Source: Bacteroidales bacterium
GTDB taxonomy: Bacteria; Bacteroidota; Bacteroidia; Bacteroidales; WCHB1-69
Assembly: GCA_023229985.1 (NCBI GenBank)
Contig: JALNYF010000015.1
Span: 1 to 36,804, forward strand
DNA: 36,804 nt
Reading direction: 5' to 3'
This document shows positions 6,169-14,740 of the stretch, in pieces. Both the position numbers and the translations under genes were made by a program. The notes below the pieces were generated by a model that was not told the DNA's origin, did not search any database, and saw only the letters and a program-made list of their open reading frames with translations. Each line of letters starts with the position of its first letter. Position 1 is the stretch's first letter.

Positions 6169-8775
6169 TTATTCATTTTCTTTGTTAAAAAAGACAAATT
6201 TCCCGTCCTCCAACGAGTCAATAACGATTGTTCCTTCTTTGTTTATATTTTCCTCTAAGATGTATTTAGAGAGTTCGTTTAGAATTTTCTTTTGAATGAC
6301 CCGTTTCAGCGGACGCGCGCCGTAAAGTGGTTCGTAGCCCATTTCTACCAATAAATCCAAAGCGTATTTTGTAAATTCGACTTTGATGTTTTGTTGTGCC
6401 AGCAACTCATTCAAATTGTTGATTTGCAGATTGACAATACCGCGGATTTCGCGTTTGGAAAGCGGCTCAAACATGACAATTTCATCAATACGATTAATAA
6501 ATTCTGGACGTAACGTCTTCTTTAACAGTGTATTAAGCTCTGTTTTCGTGCGTTCAAAGACCTCTTCGTCCGAGAAATTGCTTTGGTCGGAGTAGTTATT
6601 TTGGATAATATCGGAGCCTAAGTTGGAGGTCATGATGATGATCGTATTTTTGAAATCTGCGACCCTTCCTTTGTTGTCGGTCAGTCGCCCGTCGTCCAGA
6701 ACTTGGAGCAGGATATTGAAGATGTCGGGGTGAGCTTTTTCGATCTCGTCAAACAAAACGACTGCGTAAGGTCTTCTTCTGATTTTGTCGGTTAATTGTC
6801 CGCCTTCGTCATAGCCAACATATCCCGGCGGCGAGCCGATAAGTCTTGACACAGAGTGTTTTTCCTGAAATTCGCTCATATCAAATCGGATGATGGCTTC
6901 TTCAGTGTTGAACAGATATTCTGCTAAGGCTTTGGCAAGTTCGGTTTTGCCGACGCCGGTAGTTCCCATAAAGATAAATGAACCGATGGGTCTTTTGCTG
7001 TCTTGCAAACCGGCTCTGCTACGGCGAATCGCGTCTGCGATGGCGGCAATCGCTTCGTCCTGTCCGATCACTCTTTTGTGCAGTTCTTCTTCCAGATGGA
7101 GCAGTTTCGATTTTTCGCTTTGCAACATTTTGCTAACCGGTATTCCTGTCCAGCGCGCTACCACTTCTGCAATATCGTCGTTGCCGACTTCCTCGTCAAT
7201 CATTGCTTTATCGCCTTGCATAGCATCGAGTTCCTTTTGTAAATTGACAATTTCGTTTTCGGCATTTTTAATAAGTCCGTAGCGTAACTCGGCGACTCTT
7301 CCGTAATTTCCCTGACGTTCTTCATTGGTGGCTTCCAACTTGTAGTCTTCGATGGCTTGTTTGTTTTGTTGGATTTTATCGACAATCTCTTTTTCGGCGC
7401 GCCATTTGGCAGAGAGGGCGTTCCGTTGTTCTTGCAAATCGGAGATGGTTTTGCTCAAATCGGCAATCTTTTTTGTCTCGTTTTCGCGCTTAATGGCTTC
7501 GCGTTCAATTTCCAACTGTCTGATTTTACGCTCAATTTCGTCCAATTCTTCGGGCACGGAGTTGATTTCGAGTTTTAATTTGGCAGCGGCTTCGTCAATC
7601 AGGTCGATGGCTTTGTCGGGCAGAAAACGGTCGGTGATATAGCGTTGTGACAGTTCTACTGCGGCGATGATGGCATCGTCCAAGATGCGGACATGGTGAT
7701 GGGTTTCATAACGTTCTTTCAGTCCTCTTAAGATAGAGATGGCGGCATATTTATCGGGTTCGGAGATAAGTACGGGTTGGAATCGTCTTTCAAGAGCCTT
7801 ATCCTTTTCAAAATATTTCTGATACTCGTTCAAAGTGGTGGCGCCAATAGAGCGCAACTCGCCTCTTGCCAGTGCGGGTTTCAAGATGTTGGCAGCGTCC
7901 ATCGCTCCTTCGCCGGAACCGCCCGCGCCCACCAAGGTGTGTATTTCGTCAATAAACAAGATGATTTCTCCGTCTGATTCAATGACTTCTTTGATGACAC
8001 TTTTTAGTCGTTCTTCAAATTCGCCCTTATACTTGGCGCCGGCGACCAAAGCACCCATATCTAAGGAATAGAGTTGTTTGCTTTTCAGGTTTTCGGGAAT
8101 ATCGCCGCTAACCAAACGATGAGCCAATCCCTCGGCGATGGCAGTTTTGCCGACGCCCGCTTCTCCAATAAGGATAGGGTTGTTCTTGGTTCTACGGGAG
8201 AGAATTTGTAAAACGCGCCGAATCTCTTCATCACGGCCAATAACGGGGTCTAATTTGCCTTTTCGGGCGGCATCGTTCAGGTTCGTGGCATATTTATTGA
8301 GTGCGTTGTACGTCTCTTCGCTAGTTGCGCTGGTTACTTTGGAACCTTTTCGTAGTTCTTTGATGGCTGCTTTGATACCTTTTTCTGTAATCCCTGCGTC
8401 CTTTAAGATACGGGAAGTGGTATCATTTGCCATAAAAATACCATAAAACAAGTGTTCTAATGAGACAAATTCGTCGCCGCATTCCTGACAAAACAAGATG
8501 GCTTTTTGAATGACGGTTTGAACGCTTCCTGACACAAAAACGTTGCCGCCGCTCACTTTGGGCAAACTTTTGATTTGTTGATCCAAAAGTTGTGCAATTA
8601 TTTTGGGATCGGCATCTAATTTTTTTAATAAGTACGGAATGACATTATCATCTGTTTCGAGCATAGATTTGAGAATGTGCGCCGTGCCAATTTCTTGTTG
8701 CTGATTGCTCATGGCAATCATTTGCGCATTGGCAATCGCTTCTTGAGATTTAATGGTGAAGTTATTTAAATTCAT
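6169..8775 (-). CDS. clpB: ATP-dependent disaggregase ClpB
   Basis: An 868-residue AAA+ chaperone that works with DnaK to pull proteins out of aggregates in the cytoplasm. Order of parts: N-terminal Clp repeat domain (about 1-145), first nucleotide-binding domain with Walker A GEAGVGKT (204-211) and sensor ERRFQPV, the long coiled-coil middle domain (about 405-525) that separates ClpB from ClpA and ClpC, and the second nucleotide-binding domain with Walker A near 604-611 (GTTGVGKT) and the block IGSPPGYVGYDEGG. Length is normal. No zinc finger or ClpP-binding loop was recognised. The gene stands alone, convergent with the thioredoxin gene, and is probably heat-inducible, although I see no CIRCE operator. 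Confidence 0.98.
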   Translation of the reverse strand: MNLNNFTIKSQEAIANAQMIAMSNQQQEIGTAHILKSMLETDDNVIPYLLKKLDADPKIIAQLLDQQIKSLPKVSGGNVFVSGSVQTVIQKAILFCQECGDEFVSLEHLFYGIFMANDTTSRILKDAGITEKGIKAAIKELRKGSKVTSATSEETYNALNKYATNLNDAARKGKLDPVIGRDEEIRRVLQILSRRTKNNPILIGEAGVGKTAIAEGLAHRLVSGDIPENLKSKQLYSLDMGALVAGAKYKGEFEERLKSVIKEVIESDGEIILFIDEIHTLVGAGGSGEGAMDAANILKPALARGELRSIGATTLNEYQKYFEKDKALERRFQPVLISEPDKYAAISILRGLKERYETHHHVRILDDAIIAAVELSQRYITDRFLPDKAIDLIDEAAAKLKLEINSVPEELDEIERKIRQLEIEREAIKRENETKKIADLSKTISDLQEQRNALSAKWRAEKEIVDKIQQNKQAIEDYKLEATNEERQGNYGRVAELRYGLIKNAENEIVNLQKELDAMQGDKAMIDEEVGNDDIAEVVARWTGIPVSKMLQSEKSKLLHLEEELHKRVIGQDEAIAAIADAIRRSRAGLQDSKRPIGSFIFMGTTGVGKTELAKALAEYLFNTEEAIIRFDMSEFQEKHSVSRLIGSPPGYVGYDEGGQLTDKIRRRPYAVVLFDEIEKAHPDIFNILLQVLDDGRLTDNKGRVADFKNTIIIMTSNLGSDIIQNNYSDQSNFSDEEVFERTKTELNTLLKKTLRPEFINRIDEIVMFEPLSKREIRGIVNLQINNLNELLAQQNIKVEFTKYALDLLVEMGYEPLYGARPLKRVIQKKILNELSKYILEENINKEGTIVIDSLEDGKFVFFNKENE

Positions 8776-8806
8776 AGCATTAATTATTTAAAACGACAGA
8801 TGAATT

Positions 8807-8838
8807 GCAAATACATTGCCAAAAAGCAAATCTGACAA
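8807..8838 (-). promoter_or_regulatory. Possible clpB promoter
   Basis: On the minus strand TTG (8838-8836), 20 bases, then TGTATTTGC (8815-8807) resembles the Bacteroidota promoter, with TG in place of TA at the start of the -7 box. It lies 31 bases before the clpB ATG. Confidence 0.45.
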
Positions 8839-8861
8839 TATGGCAGAAGTGCGGAAAACCT

Positions 8862-9446
8862 CTATTTTTTCAGTTGATAAAGTTGCATATCATCTATAAA
8901 CTGTTCCACTTTTGTCGGTAATAGGTATTTAACCGATTTTTTTTGTGCAATGCTATTGCGGATAAGCGTGGCAGAAATTTCGATTCGGGGAGCAGGTACA
9001 AAGGTGACATTTGGCAAATTTTTATGTTCACCACAATCATAACCCATTCTTGGATAAGTATATATGGAATAATTATTCAAAATAAATTCGTAATTTTTCC
9101 ACTTCTCGATATTTTCCAAATTATCTTCGCCCATCATCAAAACAAAAGTTTTATCGGGATAATTTTCTTGCAGATGCACTAAGGTGTTGCAGGTGTAGGA
9201 GGGGTAGGGGAGTTTAAATTCGATGTCGCAAGAGCGAAAGCGTGGGTCATCTTCGATGGCAATATTGACCATATAGAGACGTTGGGACGCATTCAGTAAG
9301 GTGTCTTTTTTCTTCAACGGATTATTGGGAGAAACCACAAACCAAATCTCTTTCAAGTCTGTATTTTCAATAAAATACTCTGCCATAATGAGATGCCCAA
9401 TATGGATCGGATTAAAGGAACCAAAGAACAGACCTATTTTTTGCAT
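8862..9446 (-). CDS. nadD: Nicotinate-nucleotide adenylyltransferase
   Basis: A 194-residue enzyme that joins nicotinate mononucleotide and ATP to give deamido-NAD in NAD synthesis. It has the nucleotidyltransferase signature GSFNPIHIGH near the N-terminus (residues 9-18), the substrate segment VVSPNNPLKKK, and the C-terminal ISATLIRNSI block that binds ATP phosphates. The start overlaps the 3' end of gmk by 13 bases, so the two are translationally linked in one operon. PnuC, encoded at 32013-32612, may concern the same vitamin family. Confidence 0.95.
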   Translation of the reverse strand: MQKIGLFFGSFNPIHIGHLIMAEYFIENTDLKEIWFVVSPNNPLKKKDTLLNASQRLYMVNIAIEDDPRFRSCDIEFKLPYPSYTCNTLVHLQENYPDKTFVLMMGEDNLENIEKWKNYEFILNNYSIYTYPRMGYDCGEHKNLPNVTFVPAPRIEISATLIRNSIAQKKSVKYLLPTKVEQFIDDMQLYQLKK

Positions 9447-10003
9447 ATAAAGTCATCTATTAATTTCATGGTATGGCGGCGGGCTTCTTCCAAATTATCA
9501 TTCACCACAACTTCATCAAATTGATTTTCAAAAGAGAGTTCATAAACGGATTTATCCACTCTTTTTTTGAGGGTTTCTTCTGTTTCTGTGCCGCGAAGGA
9601 GCAACCGTTCTTTCAAACATTCCAATGTGGGAGGTTTGATAAAAATTGCCAACGCTTCATCTTTGTAATACTTCTTAATATTCAGTCCACCAAGTACATC
9701 TACATCAAAAATGACTTGTTTCCCTTCTGCGCAAATTCTATCTACTTCCCCTTTCAATGTGCCATAATATTGCCCGGTATAAACCTCTTGCCACTCCAAA
9801 AAATCTTCATTGGCAATTCTTTGTTTAAATTCTTCTACTGAGAGAAAATAGTAATCTTTTCCATCAATTTCGCTTTCCCTTTTGGCACGGCTGGTAGCGG
9901 AAATAGAAAATGACAAATGATTGTTATGTTCCAGCAGATAACGAACAATTGATGTTTTTCCTGCTCCCGATGGTGCTGATATGATAATTAACTTCCTTTG
10001 CAT
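9434..10003 (-). CDS. gmk: Guanylate kinase
   Basis: A 189-residue kinase converting GMP to GDP. It has the P-loop APSGAGKT (residues 10-17), the GMP-binding block SATSRAKRESEIDGKDYYF with the YG motif of GQYYGT, and the lid region LLLRGTETEETLKKR. Length is normal for bacterial Gmk. It is the first gene of a two-gene operon with nadD, whose start overlaps its end. Confidence 0.96.
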   Translation of the reverse strand: MQRKLIIISAPSGAGKTSIVRYLLEHNNHLSFSISATSRAKRESEIDGKDYYFLSVEEFKQRIANEDFLEWQEVYTGQYYGTLKGEVDRICAEGKQVIFDVDVLGGLNIKKYYKDEALAIFIKPPTLECLKERLLLRGTETEETLKKRVDKSVYELSFENQFDEVVVNDNLEEARRHTMKLIDDFICKK

Positions 10004-10032
10004 GAGTATGATTTGCTTTTACAACGAATGTC

Positions 10033-10041
10033 GCAAAGGTA
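10033..10041 (-). promoter_or_regulatory. -7 box for the gmk-nadD operon
   Basis: The minus strand reads TACCTTTGC, a good TAnnTTTGC match, 29 bases upstream of the gmk ATG. A TTG lies 23 bases further upstream, longer than usual. Confidence 0.6.
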
Positions 10042-10083
10042 CATGACTTTTGCAAATGGGAAGTCAATGAAAATATTATTTTT

Positions 10084-10111
10084 TTGATTTAATAAAAAAG
10101 TTTAACTTTGC
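10084..10111 (+). promoter_or_regulatory. Promoter of the cysteate/threonine synthase-like gene
   Basis: TTG (10084-10086), 16 bases, then TAACTTTGC (10103-10111) match the Bacteroidota promoter pattern, with a slightly short spacer. The ATG is 69 bases downstream. Confidence 0.65.
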
Positions 10112-10180
10112 AACTTTTATGCAATGTTTGAAATGACAACTAATAAACAGTAAATTAAAGAAATACAAAATATAAGTCGA

Positions 10181-11404
10181 ATGAAATATACACTTATCTG
10201 TAAAAAATGCGGTGCAGTAATTCCTTCTTTTAAAGAATGGTTTGAAGAAAATCAGGTTTGTCCGAAATGCGGAAGTAATCATGCAGAGGTTCAATACCAT
10301 GCAGATTATCGTCAGTTGGAGGATTTATTAGCGAAAGATGCTGATAGTTTTTGGCATTATTTCGACTACCTTCCCCTAGAGCACAAGGAAAATATCGTCA
10401 CTTGCAAAGAGGGAGCCATTCCGATTGAAGAGTGGGATTTTTTGGAACGTTATGCCAAAGAAAAGCATAATATAGATTGTCGCGTGATGGTTTATCGCAA
10501 TGATTTGAACGGCGGAACCAACACTTTTAAAGATGTAGCAGCCGCGTTGGCAGCGGCAATTTTTAAAGAAAACGGTATTAAAGAATATTGTATAGCCTCC
10601 ACCGGAAACACGGCCACAGCATATAGCAAATATCTCTCATTGGTGGGAATTCAATTTACCGTTTTTGTCCCCGATTGCGTCTCCCAAGATACGATCGAAG
10701 CGATTCAATCGCACGGACAAAAAGTAGTGGTTTGTCAAGGAGATTATGCCTTTGCCAAGAAACAGGCAGCAGATTTTCATCACAACCATCACGTTTTAAT
10801 TTCTGCCGGCAATATTGACCCCATTCGTGTAGAAGCCAAAAAAACGATGGTTTTTGAGTTTTTAAGACAGTTGGGAAAAATGCCGGATGTTTATATTCAA
10901 GCGGTTAGCGGTGGAACAGGACCGATTGCTTTGGACAAAGGCGTTCGTGAAATTCGTGATTTTTATCCGGAAATTACCCTGCCGCAAATGTATCTGGTGC
11001 AACAAGATACATGCGACCCGATGGTGCAGGCGTGGGAAACGGCTCAAAAGAAAGGATTTCCTGAGGGTTACGAAAAAAATTATCCCGTGATTCCCAATCC
11101 GCAAACCATCGTTTCCATTCTCTCTACCGGAAATCCGGGAATGTTCCCGATCATCGCCCCTATTGTCAAAAAAAGCAACGGCACTTTCCTGCGCGTTGAA
11201 GAGTCAAAATTGATAGATTGGGCAAAACTTGTCAAAAAAGAGAAAAATGTTTGCTTGGGACCGGCATCGATTGTATGCTTGGGAGGTTTTTTTAAAGCAT
11301 TGGAAGATAATAAAATACACAACGGACAAACGATCTTAATCAATACGGGTGAGGGAGCTGACCGCGCCCGCGATTTCGCTGCCAAAGTAACCGAGAACGA
11401 ATGA
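10181..11404 (+). CDS. PLP-dependent cysteate synthase (threonine synthase family)
   Basis: A 407-residue fold-type II PLP enzyme. The N-terminus is a zinc ribbon (Cys7, Cys10, Cys27, Cys30). The PLP lysine is probably Lys117 in NGGTNTFKDVAAA, and the phosphate-binding loop is ASTGNTATAYSKY; AVSGGTGPIALDKG and STGNPGMFPI follow. Ordinary Bacteroidota threonine synthase lacks this zinc ribbon and begins differently. From memory, these blocks resemble proteins annotated as cysteate synthase, which makes L-cysteate from O-phosphoserine and sulfite, the first step to capnine-type sulfonolipids in some Bacteroidota. That call is by recognition, not by search. Threonine synthase is the alternative. 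The gene is monocistronic, with its own promoter and a terminator at its stop codon. Confidence 0.65.
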   Translation: MKYTLICKKCGAVIPSFKEWFEENQVCPKCGSNHAEVQYHADYRQLEDLLAKDADSFWHYFDYLPLEHKENIVTCKEGAIPIEEWDFLERYAKEKHNIDCRVMVYRNDLNGGTNTFKDVAAALAAAIFKENGIKEYCIASTGNTATAYSKYLSLVGIQFTVFVPDCVSQDTIEAIQSHGQKVVVCQGDYAFAKKQAADFHHNHHVLISAGNIDPIRVEAKKTMVFEFLRQLGKMPDVYIQAVSGGTGPIALDKGVREIRDFYPEITLPQMYLVQQDTCDPMVQAWETAQKKGFPEGYEKNYPVIPNPQTIVSILSTGNPGMFPIIAPIVKKSNGTFLRVEESKLIDWAKLVKKEKNVCLGPASIVCLGGFFKALEDNKIHNGQTILINTGEGADRARDFAAKVTENE

Positions 11405-11417
11405 TCGTTCTCGGTTA
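11388..11417 (+). terminator. Hairpin overlapping the stop codon of the cysteate synthase gene
   Basis: A perfect 13-base stem (11388-11400 with 11405-11417) has the 4-base loop ATGA, which contains most of the stop codon TGA (11402-11404). A T run follows only after 12 bases (about 11430), so it may be a weak or bidirectional terminator. The 5' arm is the last four codons of the gene. Confidence 0.7.
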
Positions 11418-11446
11418 TGCAAAATTATGTTTTTTTAATATTTTTA

Positions 11447-11476
11447 TTGTCATCTTATAAAAAATTGTAATTTTGC
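11447..11476 (+). promoter_or_regulatory. Promoter of tRNA-Glu
   Basis: TTG (11447-11449), 18 bases, then TAATTTTGC (11468-11476), a near-ideal Bacteroidota promoter. The tRNA starts 13 bases after the box. Confidence 0.8.
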
Positions 11477-11488
11477 GACCGATTGATT

Positions 11489-11562
11489 GCTGCATTCGTC
11501 TAGTGGTTCAGGACATCAGATTCTCAGTCTGAATATCGCGGGTTCGAATCCCGCATGCAGTA
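11489..11562 (+). tRNA. tRNA-Glu (anticodon CTC)
   Basis: A complete cloverleaf: acceptor GCTGCAT pairs with ATGCAGT (first pair G-U), the D arm has GTCT...AGGAC, the anticodon stem TCAGA/TCTGA holds the loop TTCTCAG with anticodon CTC, and the T arm is GCGGG-TTCGAAT-CCCGC. The discriminator is A, and CCA is not encoded. It reads GAG codons. The G-U first pair is unusual but tolerated. Confidence 0.95.
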
Positions 11563-11571
11563 CTAACTAAT

Positions 11572-11601
11572 TGAGGGGTAGATATTTATCTCTCATTTTT
11601 T
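11572..11601 (+). terminator. Terminator after tRNA-Glu
   Basis: TGAGGGGTA (11572-11580) pairs with TATCTCTCA (11587-11595) over nine positions, two of them G-U, with a 6-base loop, followed by six T. It ends 22 bases before the DPP4 start codon. Confidence 0.75.
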
Positions 11602-11623
11602 ATGTGTATAATAACTTATAGCA

Positions 11624-13822
11624 ATGAAAAAACTCATTCTGTCAACTTGTTTTCTTTTTGTTTTTTCGCTCCTTTTCGGGCAAATAAACCCCATCAATCT
11701 GGAAGGCGTTTTCCAAGGAAAATATCGGAAAGACAATTTGTTTTCACTTTCGTGGCGACCGCAAACAAACCAATATGCCTATATCGACCGCGCTGATAAC
11801 ACGGAACGTATCATATTGGTAAACAGTAAAAACGGAAAAAAAGAAACTCTCCTTACGCTTTCGGAACTGAAAAAACAACTTACTAGTTTAGGTGAAGATG
11901 CCCAATCATTTTCTTATTTTAAATGGATAGACCAAAATTGTCTTTTCTTTCCCGCTAACAATATTTTTTATTATTTAGATGCAAAAAAATGGCAGAGAGG
12001 TTACGACGTGCCGGACAATATGGAAACCATTGACGGCACTACCGACGGCTCCCTTTTTATCGTAAGAAAAAATGAAAACCCCAATGCTGTTTATGTTCTT
12101 TCTCTCAACAAAGAACCTGAATATTCTTCTTTTTCTGCTGTTTTACCGGAGCCATACCACGAATTTTTGCTTTGTCCCGATACCGGAAAAAATATTGTTT
12201 TTGGGAAAGCTGTCCACCGCAACGAATGGGGAATTGAAGAGGGACAGTATTTCTCTGCGAACCACAACTACATTGCTTTTTATCGCATGGACGAGTCTAT
12301 GGTGGAAGATTATCCGTTGGTAAATACCACCAATCCGATAGCAACCGTGGAAATGATGAAATACCCCATGGCGGGACGCACAAGCCACCAAGTTAAAGTC
12401 GGCATTTTTGATGTAAAACAATCTCTTTCGCAAAATAAACCCCTATTTCATTATATTCAGTCCGATATCGCAGACGGCGAATTTTTAACCAATGTCACTT
12501 TTTCGCCTGATGAAAATTTTCTTTACATCACGCACTTGAATCGTGGACAGAATCACGCGAAGTTAATCAAATACGATGTGAAAACCGGCAAAAAATTGGC
12601 AGTGTTGCTGGAAGAAACGGATGAACGCTTCGTGGAACCGGATACCCGAATGATATTTTTGAAAAACGGGAATTTTATTTGGCAAAGCGACCGAGACGGT
12701 TGGAATCACTTTTATTTATATGACTTTGCCGGAAATTTGCTGAAACAAATTACAAAAGGGAATTGGGAAGTGCTGGAATCTTACGGATTAGATGACAAAA
12801 ATGAAAACCTTTTTTTCTTGACCAACAAGGATATGCCGGTTGATAGGTACTTATATTCCGTCAATTTAAAAACCGGAAAAATTACAAACCATACGCCGAA
12901 AAGTGGCACACACAATCCCATTTTATCCGATGATAAAACTGCATTTATCGACTATTTTTCTGATTTGCACACGCCGCTGCATATTTATCTTTCCGAAATT
13001 AACGGCAAAAGCAATTTGCTTTTGGAATCAAAAAATCCATACGCAAACCACGAATTAGGGAAAGATACTATCTTTTCAATTGAAAACGAACATCATGACA
13101 AGTTGTATTGTGAAATGATATTACCGCCGCAATTTGATGAAACGCAACAGTACCCTTGTTTGATATATGTTTATGGCGGTCCTCATTCTCAATTAGTTAC
13201 TAATACTTTCATGACAGCCGGTGTATTTTTGAATTACATGGCGCAAAAAGGATATGTCATTTTTGTCTTGGACAATCGTGGTACCAGAAATCGCGGTAGA
13301 GATTTTGAAAAATGTATTCACCGTAACTTGGGCGTATATGAAAGTGAAGACCAGATGACCGGTGTTCGTTACCTTAAAACACTTCCTTTTATTGATACAA
13401 CACGTTTAGGATTAGATGGTTGGAGTTACGGTGGTTTTATGACGTTAACCTTAATCACGGAACATCCGGAAGTGTTTAAAGCGGCAAGTTGCGGCGGACC
13501 GGTTGTCAACTGGGAGTGGTATGAAGTAATGTACGGAGAGAGATATATGGACACTCCGCAAGAGAATCCCGAAGGCTACAATCGTGCCAATATTTTGCAC
13601 AAGATTGAGAAATTAAAATGTCCGCTTTTGGTGATGCACGGGGCGCAAGACCATACCGTTGTTTGGCAGCACAGTTTGGAATTACTTCGTGAAGCGGTAG
13701 ATTCAGACGTGCAAATCGATTATTTTACATTCCCTACGCACGACCACAATGTGATGGGTATCAATCGTGTTAATATGTGGAAGAAAATTGAACAATTTCA
13801 TGAACTTCATTTAAAATATTAA
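11624..13822 (+). CDS. Prolyl dipeptidyl peptidase IV (S9 family), exported
   Basis: A 732-residue serine peptidase that removes Xaa-Pro dipeptides from N-termini, probably in the periplasm. A signal peptide spans residues 1 to about 20 (ending FG-QIN). An N-terminal beta-propeller (about 40-470) precedes the alpha/beta hydrolase domain. The catalytic triad is Ser601 in GWSYGGF, Asp676 in GAQDHTV and His708 in THDHNVMG. The spacings of 75 and 32 residues equal those I recall for Porphyromonas gingivalis DPP4. It supports peptide feeding along with the S46 peptidase at 25224. The start is close behind a tRNA terminator, so a promoter of its own is not obvious. Confidence 0.93.
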   Translation: MKKLILSTCFLFVFSLLFGQINPINLEGVFQGKYRKDNLFSLSWRPQTNQYAYIDRADNTERIILVNSKNGKKETLLTLSELKKQLTSLGEDAQSFSYFKWIDQNCLFFPANNIFYYLDAKKWQRGYDVPDNMETIDGTTDGSLFIVRKNENPNAVYVLSLNKEPEYSSFSAVLPEPYHEFLLCPDTGKNIVFGKAVHRNEWGIEEGQYFSANHNYIAFYRMDESMVEDYPLVNTTNPIATVEMMKYPMAGRTSHQVKVGIFDVKQSLSQNKPLFHYIQSDIADGEFLTNVTFSPDENFLYITHLNRGQNHAKLIKYDVKTGKKLAVLLEETDERFVEPDTRMIFLKNGNFIWQSDRDGWNHFYLYDFAGNLLKQITKGNWEVLESYGLDDKNENLFFLTNKDMPVDRYLYSVNLKTGKITNHTPKSGTHNPILSDDKTAFIDYFSDLHTPLHIYLSEINGKSNLLLESKNPYANHELGKDTIFSIENEHHDKLYCEMILPPQFDETQQYPCLIYVYGGPHSQLVTNTFMTAGVFLNYMAQKGYVIFVLDNRGTRNRGRDFEKCIHRNLGVYESEDQMTGVRYLKTLPFIDTTRLGLDGWSYGGFMTLTLITEHPEVFKAASCGGPVVNWEWYEVMYGERYMDTPQENPEGYNRANILHKIEKLKCPLLVMHGAQDHTVVWQHSLELLREAVDSDVQIDYFTFPTHDHNVMGINRVNMWKKIEQFHELHLKY

Positions 13823-13840
13823 TCTGTTAAATCTAAGAAA

Positions 13841-14737
13841 ATGAGTACATTAGCTATTAAACGTTACATCTGGTTAATTGATACGGTTTATCAATCGGGA
13901 GCTGAAGGAATTACTTACGAGGAAATTTGCAAACAGTGGGAAAATTGTTCGTTGGCAACGGATAAGTCATATCCGCTGCGCACTTTCCATAATCACCGCC
14001 AAGAAATTCGCGATGCTTTTAATATCGCAATTCAGTGCAGAAAAAGCACCAATAGTTATTTTATTTCAGACAATAACGATAATAACTCATTAATAAAAAA
14101 GTTGTTAGCGCTTGTTTCAATGACTCATTTTGCAGAAAATTGTCAAGATATTTCGAACCATATTCAGGCAGAACAGCCATTCATGGGCGAGCAATTAATT
14201 GCCACGACTTTACCGGCGATTGCAAATTATCAAATTTTAAGGGTTGAGTACCAACCCTATTGGTCTGAAAAAAAGTTAATTTATCCCAATTTTGAACCTT
14301 ATGGATTGAAGGAATTTAAAAATAGTTGGTATTTGTTGGGTAAACGGAGTCAATTGCCTTTAGAAATGATTGATTTGAAATGCGTTATATCATTAACGAA
14401 TTCCGAAGAAAGATTTGAAGTTGATACGCAAATTGACGTTAAGAAAGTTTTAGTAGAAAATTTTGGAAGTTCCATTGAGGATATACCCACTGAGGAGATG
14501 ATGATTAAGGTATCGGCAAAAGATGCAGGATTTTTGCGCAGTAACCCGATTCATGTATCTCAAAAAGAGATAGAAAAGAAAAAGAACTATTCTATTTTTT
14601 ATTTCTATTTAAAGCCAAATGCGGATTTTAAAAAGGAGATATTGTCGTTTGGTTCTGCCGTGGAAATATTAATGCCCGAAGGTTTCAAACGCAGTATTGT
14701 TCAGGAAGTAAAAAAGATGGTTAAAAGGAATCAATAA
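13841..14737 (+). CDS. WYL-domain transcriptional regulator
   Basis: A 298-residue protein with an N-terminal region predicted to be helical and possibly winged-helix (residues about 1-70) and a WYL domain in the middle, with the signature WYLLGKR visible near 165. The segment VEYQPYWSEK.. before it and the C-terminal KADF.. part fit WCX-type regulators. WYL domains bind nucleotide or other ligands and regulate DNA repair, defence and other genes in many bacteria. It follows DPP4 by 18 bases, suggesting one transcript, and ends three bases from the convergent GH3 gene. Its target genes cannot be told from the sequence. Confidence 0.85.
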   Translation: MSTLAIKRYIWLIDTVYQSGAEGITYEEICKQWENCSLATDKSYPLRTFHNHRQEIRDAFNIAIQCRKSTNSYFISDNNDNNSLIKKLLALVSMTHFAENCQDISNHIQAEQPFMGEQLIATTLPAIANYQILRVEYQPYWSEKKLIYPNFEPYGLKEFKNSWYLLGKRSQLPLEMIDLKCVISLTNSEERFEVDTQIDVKKVLVENFGSSIEDIPTEEMMIKVSAKDAGFLRSNPIHVSQKEIEKKKNYSIFYFYLKPNADFKKEILSFGSAVEILMPEGFKRSIVQEVKKMVKRNQ

Positions 14738-14740
14738 GGT

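Noticed and set aside
6383..8446. Several plus-strand open frames of 66-130 codons inside clpB
   Set aside because: They are antisense shadows of a strongly conserved coding gene, with amino-acid compositions typical of reverse-strand reading and no homology or start signals.
8776..8861. A CIRCE operator upstream of clpB
   Set aside because: No inverted repeat of TTAGCACTC type is present in the 86 bases before the gene.
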